DNA of 64,000 nt, taken from the NCBI GenBank assembly GCA_019448385.1, contig JAGTXO010000056.1, positions 62,001 to 126,000 on the forward strand, in the 5' to 3' direction. A program made the translations under genes and the position numbers. Position 1 is the stretch's first letter; each line of letters begins with the position of its first letter. Below the pieces are notes generated by a model. The model ran no database searches. It was not told where the DNA came from and saw nothing but the letters and a program-made list of their open reading frames with translations. This document shows, piece by piece, positions 29,396-38,730 of this stretch. Origin of the DNA: Diacronema lutheri (Eukaryota > Haptophyta > Pavlovophyceae > Pavlovales > Pavlovaceae).

Positions 29396-32300
29396 TCAGT
29401 CGCGCCTGCGCCGGTCGTAATCGCGATCGTCGCGCCTGCGCCGGTCGTAACGGTCATCGTAACGGTCGTCGTCGTCGTCGCGCCGCCTGCGCGCATAGTG
29501 GGCGGCGTCCCCACGGCCTCGGCTGCGGCTGCGGCTGCGGCTGCGGCTGCGGCTGCGACCTCGGCTGCGGCTGCGGCTACGGCTGCGACCGCGCTCGTAA
29601 CGGTCGTCGCGCCTACGCTCGTACCCGCGGTCGTAGTAACGGTCGGAGTAACGGTCGTCGTACCCGCGGTCGTAACGGTCGTCGCGCCGGCTGGCGGCGA
29701 AGCCGCCGCCGCCGCCTCCGTAGCCACCGCCGCCGTAGCCGCCACCGCCGCCGCCTCCGTAGCCGCCGCCGCCGTAGCCGCCGCCGCCGCCGCCGCCACC
29801 GCCGCCGCCGTAGCCGCCACCGCCGCCGCCGCCGTAGCCGCGCGCGCCCCCCGCGAGCTTCTCGTCGACGAGCTGGCGCACAAGGCGCTCCGCCTTGTCA
29901 CGCCCGGCCTTGTCGATGCCAAAGACGAGAAGCCGCTCGTCGGGGCCTCCTGCCTGTTCGCCCGCGCTCTCGAGGAAGCAGAATGTGCCGCTCTCCTCCT
30001 CGATCTGCAAAGTATCCCACGCGGTGCGGTGGGTAGCGAGGCGCGAGTCGGGCAGGGGGGTGGGGGTGGCTGGGGGCAGGGGGCAAGGGCAAGGCGGGCA
30101 GGGGCCAGGGGGGAGCAGGGGCTAGGGGGCAGGGGCGGGGGAAGCGCGCCTCACCGCGCGCAGAGACGAGCCGCGATTGCCAGTCACGTAGCCGACGCAC
30201 TCGGGCGGCACCTTGATCGTGAGCACGTCCGTGCGCTCCGACAAATCCTCGACGTGCACGGGACCTGCCGCACGGCCCGGAGGGGGGGGGGGGGGGGGGG
30301 GGGGGGGTTAAGGTCCGAAGGAGGAGCGGATGAAAGGGGGAAGGTCCGCAGGAGGAGCGGATGAAAGGGGGAAGGCCCGAAGGAGGAGCGGATGAAAGGG
30401 GGAAGGCCCGAAGGAGGAGCGGATGAAAGGGGGAAGGTCCGAAGGAGGAGCGGATGAAAGGGGAAAGGTCCGAAGGAGGAGCGGATGAAAGGGGGAAGGT
30501 CCGAAGGAGGAGCGGATGAAAGGGGGAAGGTCCGAAGGAGGAGCGGATGAAAGGGGGAAGGTCCGAAGGAGGAGCGGATGAAAGGGGGAAGGCCCGAAGG
30601 AGGAGCGGATGAAAGGGGGAAGGTCCGAAGGAGGAGCGGATGAAAGGGGGAAGGCCCGAAGGAGGAGCGGATGAAAGGGGGAAGGCCCGAAGGAGGAGCG
30701 GATGAAGGGGGGAAGGCCCGAAGGAGGAGCGGATGAAAGGGGGAAGGTCCGAAGGAGGAGCGGATGAAAGGGGGAAGGTCCGAAGGAGGAGCGGATGAAA
30801 GGGGGAAGGCCCGAAGGAGGAGCGGATGAAAGGGGGAAGGTCCGAAGGAGGAGCGGATGAAAGGGGGAAGGCCCGAAGGAGGAGCGGATGAAAGGGGGAA
30901 GGCCCGAAGGAGGAGCGGATGAAGGGGGGAAGGCCCGAAGGAGGAGCGGATGAAAGGGGGAAGGTCCGAAGGAGGAGCGGATGAAAGGGGGAAGGTCCGA
31001 AGGAGGAGCGGATGAAGGGGGGAAGGCCCGAAGGAGGAGCGGATGAAAGGGGGAAGGTCCGAAGGAGGAGCGGATGAAAGGGGGAAGGCCCGAAGGAGGA
31101 GCGGATGAAAGGGGGAAGGTCCGAAGGAGGAGCGGATGAAGGGGGGAAGGTCCGAAGGAGGAGCGGATGAAAGGGGGAAGGTCCGAAGGAGGAGCGGATG
31201 AAAGGGGGAAGGTCCGAAGGAGGAGCGGATGAAAGGGGGAAGGTCCGAAGGAGGAGCGGATGAAAGGGGGAAGGTCCGAAGGAGGAGCGGATGAAAGGGG
31301 GAAGGCCCGAAGGAGGAGCGGATGAAAGGGGGAAGGCCCGAAGGAGGAGCGGATGAAAGGGGGAAGGTCCGAAGGAGGAGCGGATGAAAGGGGAAAGGTC
31401 CGAAGGAGGAGCGGATGAAAGGGGGAAGGTCCGAAGGAGGAGCGGATGAAAGGGGGAAGGCCCGAAGGAGGAGCGGATGAAAGGGGGAAGGTCCGAAGGA
31501 GGAGCGGATGAAAGGGGGAAGGCCCGAAGGAGGAGCGGATGAAAGGGGGAAGGCCCGAAGGAGGAGCGGATGAAAGGGGGAAGGCCCGAAGGAGGAGCGG
31601 ATGAAAGGGGGAAGGCCCGAAGGAGGAGCGGATGAAAGGGGGAAGGTCCGAAGGAGGAGCGGATGAAAGGGGGAAGGTCCGAAGGAGGAGCGGATGAAGG
31701 GGGGAAGGTCCGAAGGAAGAGCGGATAAAAGGGGCGACGCGTGACGGCGCCGCGCGCGCGCAGAGCGCGCACGGGCGCTTCGGCGTGGCTGCAATCAATG
31801 TGAGTATGTGAGTATGTGAGTGTGAGTGTGAGTATGTGAGTGTGAGTGTGAGTGTGAGCGAGGGGGAGAGGGAGGGGGGCGGGCTGTGAGCATGGCGGGA
31901 TAGAAAGGCAACACGCACCGTTCCGCTGCTTCAGCAGCCACTTGAGGTAGTCGCGCGCACGATGGCGTTCGTCGCGGCTGCCCGAGAGGAAGGCGATGTG
32001 CCCGACAAACTCCATCACGCACCCTGCACACACACACGCCAGGCGCGCGGGGGGGGGGGGGGGGGGGGGGGGGGGTGGGGGGGGGGTGGGGTGGGGGGTT
32101 GGAGCAGAGCGGTGGAAGGCTGGAACGGGGCAAGGTGGTGGAGGGGGGGGGGGGGGGGGTGGGGGGGGATGGGGTGGGGGGTTGGAGCAGAGCGGTGGAA
32201 GGCTGGAACGGGGCAAGGCGGGGGAGGGGGAGGGGGGGTGGGGGGGGGGGGGGGGGACGACGTGCGTCCGGTGCCCCCGCGCGCGCACCGGACGCGCGTG

Positions 32301-35069
32301 CGAGCTTGCGCCGCGTGCTGCCGTCTTTGCCCAGCGCGTAGCTGAGCTCCTGGTCAGTGAGAGGGTACGTGTCCGTGCCCCACTCGTCATCAGTGAGCGA
32401 GCGAGTCGCCACCTTGGTGAAGTGGCCCGGGTTCTTCGTCTCGACAGCGGACATCACCTGCGTGCACTCAGGGAAGAAAGGGGGGGGGGGGGGGGGGGAG
32501 GGGGAGGGTCACAGGGGCGACGGCGGGCAGCGTGCGCGCAGCTGCTGCCGTCGCGTGCGGCCGATCCAACCCCCCCCCCCCCCCCCCCCCCTTCCACCCT
32601 TTTTTCAAAAAAGAGGAAAAGAGGAAAAAAGGCGCGGGGTGGGCATGGCGGGATGGCGGCACCACCTTGAGCTCGGCGCCTCGCCTGCCGCGGGTGGGCC
32701 CAAATATGGCGAGCTTCTCCGTGCCGCCCGCCTCCCTCGCGGTCTCGCGCGCATCCTTGCCGTCGCGCTGCATCCTCGTCTCCATGAAGAACATGAGAAC
32801 GCCCCACTCCTCCTCGATGCGGCCGAGCGTCGCCCGCTTTGCGCCCGTCACGTAACCCACCGTGTCGCGCGGCACCTGTGCGTCGGAGACGGGGGGGGGG
32901 GGGGGGGGGGGGAGGTAGGGGGGCGGGGGGGGGGGGGTCAAGCGGACAGCAAGAGAGGGGGGCACCTGCGCCAAGCGGCCCCAGGCACCTCGATCATCGT
33001 GCAGGGAAAGGGAAAGGGGGAGGGGAGGGGAGGGGAGGGGAGGGGAGGGGAGGGGAGGGGAGGGGAGGGGAGGGGAGGGGAGGGGAGGGGAGGGGAGGGG
33101 AGGGGAGGGGAGGGGGGGGGGGGCAGAGCGGCGTAGGCACCTCAATCATCGTGCAGTCATCGCGACCGGCGTAGTCGACAAACACGGGCCCGCGCAACTG
33201 CGCGAAGAGCCACTCAAGGTAGACGCGCGCGCGCTCGCGCTGCGACGGCGTGCCGCACATGACGACAGTGTTGCCCACGTACCTGACACGGGGTCAGGGC
33301 AGGGCAGGGGAGGGGGGGGGGGTTGGTTCAAGGGGGATGCGACGCGGTCTGCACTGCGAGCGCGCGGGGGCAAAGCGCGCGCGGGCGCGCCAAGGCGCCG
33401 TTGCGCGCCGCGCCGCCGAGTGCGCGCGCTGCCCGCGCCAACACCGCGCGCGTCTCCGCCACGTACTCGACGATGCACTCGGACGAGGCGGCGAGTTTCT
33501 TGCGCGTCCCGCCCTTCTTGCCCAGCGCGTAGCTGAGCTCCGAGTCGGCGAGGACGCGCGTCTCCGTGCCGAAGGTGTCGTCGTCGTCGGCGAACGCCAA
33601 GTCGGCCGCGGTCACGAAGCCACGCATCTTCGTCTCGACGGCGGCAAGCACCTGCGAGCAACGGTAGGCCCGAATTGAAAAAGGGCGGCGGGGGCGGGGG
33701 GCGGGGGGGGGGGGGGGGGGGCGATTTGAGGGTCGCAGCCTCGTCGCGACGGCCGCTGCGTGGCTTTGGGGGCAACGCGCGGCGCGCGGGCGAGCGCGCA
33801 CGCGTCGACGGGCGCAGCGAGCGGAGCCCTGCCAGCTGCCACGTGGCGCGTGGGCGCACACACGCACGCACCTTGAGTTGAGCCCCCCTTCGTCCACGCC
33901 TGGGCCCAAAGATGGCGAGCTTTTCGGTGCTCACGCCCGCCGACGGTCCGCGCCTGCCTCTGTACTCGGCAAAGAACATGAGCGTACCCCACTCTTCCTC
34001 GATCGAGCGCAGAAAGTTGCCTGCGCGCATCCGCGTGGGCGGCGGAAAGGGGGAGGGGGAGGGGGGGGGGGGGGGGGGGCGGGGGTGGGGGTGGTGTGTG
34101 GCGGCATGGCGGCCGGCGTGAGCAGAGGCGCGGCTGCGCGAGCTCAGACTGCACCGACAAGAGCAGCCGCCCGCGCCAAGAAGGGGGTTGGGGTGGCAGA
34201 CAGTGCACGCGCTGTGGCGTTGGCACCGCGCTCGCGCTTTTCCCCCCGGCTGAGCGCATCGCCGCACACCCTACCCTTTCCCATGGCGCTCAACCCTTTC
34301 CCATGGCGCTCAACCCTTTCCCATGGCGCTCAACCCTTTCCCATGGCGCTCAACCCCTTCCCATGGCGCTCAATCCGACCAGCGGCAGCAGCGGGAGGCG
34401 GGCGCCAGTCGGAGCGCGCGCAAACCGCCGTGCGCCACGCGCGCTCCTCGCCGCAACGGCCGATGAAAGGCGCCGCCCGGCCCCGTTCGCATTGAGCGCC
34501 ATGCCCAAAGGCGGTACGCGCGCCAGCAGTGCTTATCCGCGCTCGCGCGCGCGGGCGCGCGCGGCGCGGCACGGCGCACCCTGCGCGCCGGTGACAAAGC
34601 CGACGGCCTCGTTGGGCACGTTGACGGTGGTGAGGTCGTCCGTGTCCTCGTCCTCGTCGATCGACACCGGCCCCACGCGCTGAGCCATCACCGCCTCGAC
34701 ATACTTGCGCGCGCGCCTGCGCGCCTCGGGCGGGCCCATGATCTCGAGCGTGCGCGAGTCCTCGTACAACTCAATACGCGCGCCAGAAACGCGCGCGAGC
34801 TTCTCCTTGGTTTTGCCCTGCTTGCCCAGGATGAAGGCCGCGTCGTCGTCCGAGATCTCCATCACAATCTTGTTGTCCTCCACGCGCGCGCGCGGCGGCG
34901 CGGCGGGCTCACCGCGGCGGCGGCCGCCGCCAGGCGCGCCGCCGCTCGGCGCGTCGTCATTTTCGCGCTCGAGCTCCTTCCGTGCGTGCCCGCCGCCGTC
35001 CTCATCCATCGCGCCGCCGTCGTCGTCTTCCCCTCGCGAGCGCGGCTTCGCATCTTCGAAATCCTCCAT
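29396..35069 (-). CDS. RNA-binding protein with six KH domains, Gly-rich and RS/RD tail
   Basis: Nine exons: 35069-34580, 34020-33872, 33651-33467, 33282-33141, 32875-32666, 32457-32289, 32023-31919, 30264-30155, 30004-29396; 722 aa. All joins are phase-consistent. Three tandem KH pairs: odd KHs carry ILGKQGKTKEKLARVSGA, YALGKKGGTRKKLA or YALGKDGSTRRKLARASG; even KHs carry VGFVTGAQG, VGYVTGAK or VGYVTGNRG, followed by an IEEEWG.LMFF block and TEKLAIFGPRRGRRGA. KH4 has GAKR in place of GxxG. The tail (from ~573) is YGGGGG repeats, then RS/RD-rich sequence ([18 protein letters not shown]), as in splicing or mRNA-binding proteins. Introns hold large minisatellites and G/C runs. It probably acts in nuclear RNA processing. 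Confidence 0.85.
30282..30307 (+). repeat. G-run before a 3' splice site (C-run on coding strand)
   Basis: About 26 G on the plus strand, giving a C-tract ~17 nt upstream of the acceptor for the eighth exon of the KH gene. Confidence 0.75.
30308..31735. repeat. 31-bp minisatellite, about 46 copies
   Basis: The unit is GGAGGAGCGGATGAAAGGGG followed by GAAGGYCCGAA, period 31. Copies differ mainly at one C/T and at a few A/G positions, and the last copies are degenerate. It fills most of a 1,654-nt intron (31918-30265) of the KH gene. The transcribed strand is a long polypyrimidine (CCTTC/CCTCC-rich). The reading frame stays open only because the unit has no stop on that strand. Confidence 0.95.
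31798..31860 (+). repeat. TGAG(TA)TG microsatellite
   Basis: GTGAGTATGTGAGTGTGAGT-type units next to the donor end of the same KH-gene intron that holds the 31-bp minisatellite. Confidence 0.8.
32034..32255 (+). repeat. G-runs and an ~80-bp tandem duplication in a KH-gene intron
   Basis: Two copies of a block beginning TTGGAGCAGAGCGGTGGAAG, at about 32099 and 32179, separated and flanked by G-runs. They lie in intron 32288-32024. Confidence 0.8.
32458..32665 (-). other. KH-gene intron with paired G-run and C-run
   Basis: On the coding strand a 22-G run (32591-32570) lies 74 nt after the donor and a 19-C run (32498-32480) lies 22 nt before the acceptor. Confidence 0.7.
33012..33119 (+). repeat. 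GGGGA pentanucleotide array
   Basis: About 20 copies of AGGGG in the KH-gene intron 33140-32876. Next to it, near 32996, lies a partial copy of the preceding exon end (CGATGATCGAGGTGCC-like versus the exon end at 33141). Confidence 0.9.
34273..34375 (+). repeat. 20-bp tandem repeat, 5 copies
   Basis: The unit CCTTTCCCATGGCGCTCAAC is repeated at exactly 20-bp spacing (CCATGG at 34281, 34301, 34321, 34341, 34361). It sits in the first KH-gene intron (34579-34021). Near-identical copies indicate recent expansion. Confidence 0.95.
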
Positions 35070-35137
35070 CACCCGATCAACAGCGCCTCTCTAGGGAAGG
35101 CCCAGTCACGACGACAACCTCGGAACCGGCCCTCCGC

Positions 35138-36598
35138 TCACTGGACGAGCGCCGCGGCGGGGACGCACTCGGCGGCGGCGCGGCCGACGCCACCGGAGCG
35201 CAGGCACGCGCTCTGCTCGCCGCGCTCGGCACCCGCGCCGCCGCCGCCGCCGCCGTCCGCCGCCGCAAGAGCGGCGGGCAGTCCCGCGCGGTTAATATCG
35301 TTGCCGCGCGGCGTGCGGTAGCGCGCGGTGGTGAACGCGACGCCGCCGCCGCCGCCCTGCTCGAGCTTGACGAGCGTCTGGATGATCCCCTTGCCGTACG
35401 TACGCTCGCCAACGATCGTCGCGCGCCCGTTCTCCGCGAGCGCCGCCGCGAAGACCTCCGCGGCGCTCGCCGTGTCACGGTTCACGAGGAGCGTAACCGG
35501 TATGTTCAATTCAATGGCGCCGCCATTCTCCGCGGCGAAGACGCGCGGCACGCCGGTGCGGTCGGCGACGGAGACGATTGTCGCGCCGTCGGGCAAGAAG
35601 AGCCGTGCCGCGTCGATTCCGCCTTGCAGCGAGCCGCCGCCATTGCCGCGCAAATCGACGACGATCGCACGCGCACCGCGCGCATCGGCCGAGCGGAGCG
35701 CAGCTTCGACCTGCGATGGCGTCTCGGAAGAGAAGGAGCGAATCTCGAGGACGAGGGCAGGACGCTCCGATGCGGCCGACAGCCTTGCGCCGAACGCGCG
35801 CACCGACGTGAGCTTCACCGCCTCGCGCGCCATCTCGAGGTTCGCGACGCTCGCGCCCGCGTCGGTGCCGGCCGTGTCGCCGGAGGCGGCGGCTGCGTCG
35901 TTGGCGGGCGCGTGTCGGACGGTGAGGACGACGCGCGAGCCGGGCGGCCCGCGGATTTGCGCGGCGATCTCGTCCGCCGTCAGCGCGGGCGGCAGCTCCT
36001 GCTGGTCGACGCGCACGATCACGTCGCCCGCGCGCACGCCCGCGCGCTCGGCCGGGCCAGCCTCGATCACGCGCGTGACGCGCACACCGCCGGCGGGCTC
36101 GGGGAGGGGGGCGAGCTCAATGCCGACGCCGACGACGCCACCACGCGCGGCTGAATCGATCGACGCGTACTGCGCCGGTGTGAGGAAACGCGTGAAGCGG
36201 TCGTCGAGCGGCGCGAGCATCGATCGGATTGCCGGATACGCATCCTCCGCCGAGCCATACTTCGCGCCGACGCGCGCCTGGCGGAGGGCGAACCAGTCGA
36301 CGCCGTTGAATGTGCGCTCAACATATCCTCGGTCCACCACGCGCCACGCCTCCGCCACCAGCGCGTTGGGCGGCGCGAGCGCAGCGTCCGACGGCGGCGG
36401 CGCGCGCGCGACGCACGCGAGCGCGAGCGCAAGCGCCGCGCCCGCGCGCGCGCGTGCGCGCGCGCCAGCGCGCGCGGCGGAGGGCGCGGCGGCAACGATG
36501 GGGCGAGCGACGCTCGCGCACGCGCCGCCAACGCGCGCCGGCGGCGCTTTTGCCGCGCGCGCGAGCGCGAGCGCGAGGAAGACGAGGGGCGCGCGCAT
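35138..36598 (-). CDS. ctpA: Carboxyl-terminal processing protease (CtpA-type, S41A)
   Basis: Single exon, 486 aa. The Ala/Arg-rich leader of ~70 residues suits plastid and thylakoid targeting. Then NGVDWFALRQ, a PDZ domain (GVVGVGIELAPL; VIEAGPAERAGVRAGDVIVR), VDLRGNGGGSLQGG, the catalytic Ser378 in NRDTASAAEVFAAAL and the general-base Lys404 in RTYGKGIIQT. This matches plastid CtpA, which trims the C-terminus of photosystem II D1 in the thylakoid lumen. The last ~40 residues are Gly/Ala-rich and beyond the usual fold. TTTTCAAAA (36627-36635) lies 28 bp before the ATG. Same strand as the KH gene, 68 bp upstream of it. Confidence 0.88.
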   Translation of the reverse strand: MRAPLVFLALALARAAKAPPARVGGACASVARPIVAAAPSAARAGARARARAGAALALALACVARAPPPSDAALAPPNALVAEAWRVVDRGYVERTFNGVDWFALRQARVGAKYGSAEDAYPAIRSMLAPLDDRFTRFLTPAQYASIDSAARGGVVGVGIELAPLPEPAGGVRVTRVIEAGPAERAGVRAGDVIVRVDQQELPPALTADEIAAQIRGPPGSRVVLTVRHAPANDAAAASGDTAGTDAGASVANLEMAREAVKLTSVRAFGARLSAASERPALVLEIRSFSSETPSQVEAALRSADARGARAIVVDLRGNGGGSLQGGIDAARLFLPDGATIVSVADRTGVPRVFAAENGGAIELNIPVTLLVNRDTASAAEVFAAALAENGRATIVGERTYGKGIIQTLVKLEQGGGGGVAFTTARYRTPRGNDINRAGLPAALAAADGGGGGGAGAERGEQSACLRSGGVGRAAAECVPAAALVQ

Positions 36599-37012
36599 CC
36601 GCGCGCGATGGGCAAGCAGATTGAGGGATTTTCAAAATTGTGCAGCAAAGTCAAAGCAGACGGCGACGTCGAACTCGGCGGCGTGCCCACGCTGTGACTG
36701 TCACGCGTTCGGGGCTGTCTTCTTCGTACTCGCTCTATTCGCTCTGATGCACGTGGCGGACCGCGGTCCAGGCCTGGTCCAGGCCTGGTCCAGGCCGCCG
36801 GCGGACCGCGGACGGCGCCGCGCCAAAGGGTTGCGGCGGCAGAAGCGGAGGCGTAACCGTCGGCGTCCACTCGCAATGATGTCCCGTCCGTGCGGCGCGC
36901 TCCTCTCGCCACTATGCAAGCGCGCCCACGACCGGCAGCAACGTGTCGTGCGCGCGCACGCGCGCGACTCGTGCACGAGCCGGCGTGCCTCGCGCGCTGG
37001 CTGCGCGCCTCC
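36599..37012. other. Intergenic region with 11-bp triple repeat
   Basis: No gene supported. It holds the TTTTCAAAA element serving ctpA and three copies of GGTCCAGGCCT (~36769-36800), flanked by an inverted GCGGACCGCGG (about 36758 and 36799). Confidence 0.5.
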
Positions 37013-38530
37013 TCAGCGGCCGCGCGCGTCGTTGGGCGCGCCATCGACGCGCGCGCACGCGTCGAGGAAGATGGCGAGCTGCTCGCGCATGAGGGTGGCG
37101 TGCTGCTCGCGCACGGCGCGCGCCCTGCTGAGCAGCTCGGGCGGGTAGCTGGGCGCGGCGCCGCGCGTGTCGCGCGGCGCGCGCTCCCACGCCGCGTCCA
37201 CGCGGCGCATCGCGCGCTCGATGCGCGCGCACTCGTCCCGCATCTGCTTGGGCGGCGCCGTGCGCTCGGCGCGCTCGACGGCGGCTTTGATCGCCTTGAG
37301 CTTCTCGTCGCTACGCGTCGGCAGCTGCCGCTGCTGCCGAGACTGCTGCAGAACGGCGCGTGCCTCGTCGAGTGAGCCGCCCTCCCTCCACAGCGCCTCG
37401 AGGCGCGCCGTCTCCGCCTCGAGCGCGCGCCGCTTCGCCGTGGCCGCAGCGGCGGTGGCGTCAGACACGCGGCGTCGCTCGGCGGCCACGGCTGCGCGCA
37501 CTTGCCGCCGGTCCGCCTCGCCCGCCTCGAGCTGCGCGAGGAGCTGCGCATCACGCGCGCGCAGCCGCTCCGCGCCCATCTCGACGACGAGCGCTTCGTA
37601 CCGCTTGTCGCCCGCCTTGGCGCGCACGACACCCCGTTGGCGTGCGTCGCGCAAAAAGGCCTGGCGCTCGCGCTCGGTGGCGTCGATTTGCTTCTGCAAC
37701 GCCGCGCGCTGCGCCTCGAACCGCCGCGCCGCCTTGTCGTCGTCAAGCCGACGACCCGCGCCAATCGCCGCGTCGATCGCGTCCTTGGGCACGGCCGCGA
37801 TCTGCCCCTGCACGGCGCGCAGCTCCTGCTCGAGCGCGCTCTTCTCGTACATGCACGCCTCGAGGTGACGCTGCAGCCGGCCCCGCCACGCATCGTCCGC
37901 CACCAGCCGCGCCTGCACCGACGGGTCCGCCGCGCCGCGCGCCGTCGCGTTCTGCCGGCAGCGCGCGCGGTAGCCCGCCTCCGCGGCGGTCGCACGGCGC
38001 AGCGCCTCGTTGGCGGTGCCGAGGTTGCTTTGCACGCGCAGGCTGCTCGCGTGGAGCACCGCCGCGCGCGTCTCCACGCGAGGCCGGCCGAAAAGCCGCG
38101 GCTTCTTGTACAAGCCGGCGGGAACGGCGATCAGGTCGCGCTCGCCGGCCGCGTTCACCGTCGGGTACACCTCGATCAAGCCCGTTTTCCACGCGTACCA
38201 GGCGATGCCGCGGTAGATGGGCACGACGATGCGCGTCGACCAGGGCTCCGCATCCTTGGCCGGCTGCACCGCCTTGCGCTGCGCCATCGTCCGGCGTGGC
38301 AGCTTGATTGCGCGGCCGCGCTCGTCGACGCGCCAGTCGGCCGCGTCGCCCCACGCGACCTGCACGATCTGGTCCTTGGCGGGCCGGCCGTCCTTGCCCG
38401 TGCGCAGCCACTGCACGTGCTCGCAGACCGGCGGCGGCTCGAGCTTGCTCGGCGGAGCCGCGCGCCGCGCGCTCGCCGCCGGCGCGGCCAGGGCGAACAT
38501 CGCCAGCACGCTGCGCGCCCTCATCGACAT
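37013..38530 (-). CDS. Secreted or plastid-targeted coiled-coil protein, unknown
   Basis: Single exon, 505 aa from MSMRARSVLAMFALAAPAAS, a good signal peptide. Residues ~35-150 have a compact region (VCEHVQWLRTGKDGRPAKDQ; VVPIYRGIAWYAWKTGLIEV; LYKKPRLFGRPRVETRA). Residues ~165-500 are charged coiled coil rich in Arg/Glu/Ala. No family recognised. TTTTGAAAA (38567-38575) lies 36 bp upstream of the ATG. Tandem with ctpA on the same strand. Confidence 0.6.
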   Translation of the reverse strand: MSMRARSVLAMFALAAPAASARRAAPPSKLEPPPVCEHVQWLRTGKDGRPAKDQIVQVAWGDAADWRVDERGRAIKLPRRTMAQRKAVQPAKDAEPWSTRIVVPIYRGIAWYAWKTGLIEVYPTVNAAGERDLIAVPAGLYKKPRLFGRPRVETRAAVLHASSLRVQSNLGTANEALRRATAAEAGYRARCRQNATARGAADPSVQARLVADDAWRGRLQRHLEACMYEKSALEQELRAVQGQIAAVPKDAIDAAIGAGRRLDDDKAARRFEAQRAALQKQIDATERERQAFLRDARQRGVVRAKAGDKRYEALVVEMGAERLRARDAQLLAQLEAGEADRRQVRAAVAAERRRVSDATAAAATAKRRALEAETARLEALWREGGSLDEARAVLQQSRQQRQLPTRSDEKLKAIKAAVERAERTAPPKQMRDECARIERAMRRVDAAWERAPRDTRGAAPSYPPELLSRARAVREQHATLMREQLAIFLDACARVDGAPNDARGR

Positions 38531-38730
38531 GGAACACGTGCGCAACCGAGACTAGCGCTGGCTCGATTTTGAAAATGCCCGGGACACTGACGGGGTGAGG
38601 GCTGACTGTGGGCCGACGGTTGCCGAGTGCCGACGGGGTGGGGCCGTGGGGGTGGGCCGGTGGGGCCGTGGGGGGCGGTCGACGTGTCCGCGACGGCTCG
38701 ATGTATTTTCCTACGTTGGCACATTCCCAA

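Noticed and set aside
30308-31735. CRISPR-like array (31-bp regular repeats)
   Set aside because: Units abut directly with no unique spacers, and the host is a eukaryote.
30184-32390. Long minus-strand frames with FIRSSFGPSPFHPLLLR repeats
   Set aside because: They read through the 31-bp minisatellite in an intron in all three frames; period 31 is not a codon multiple and no frame is special.
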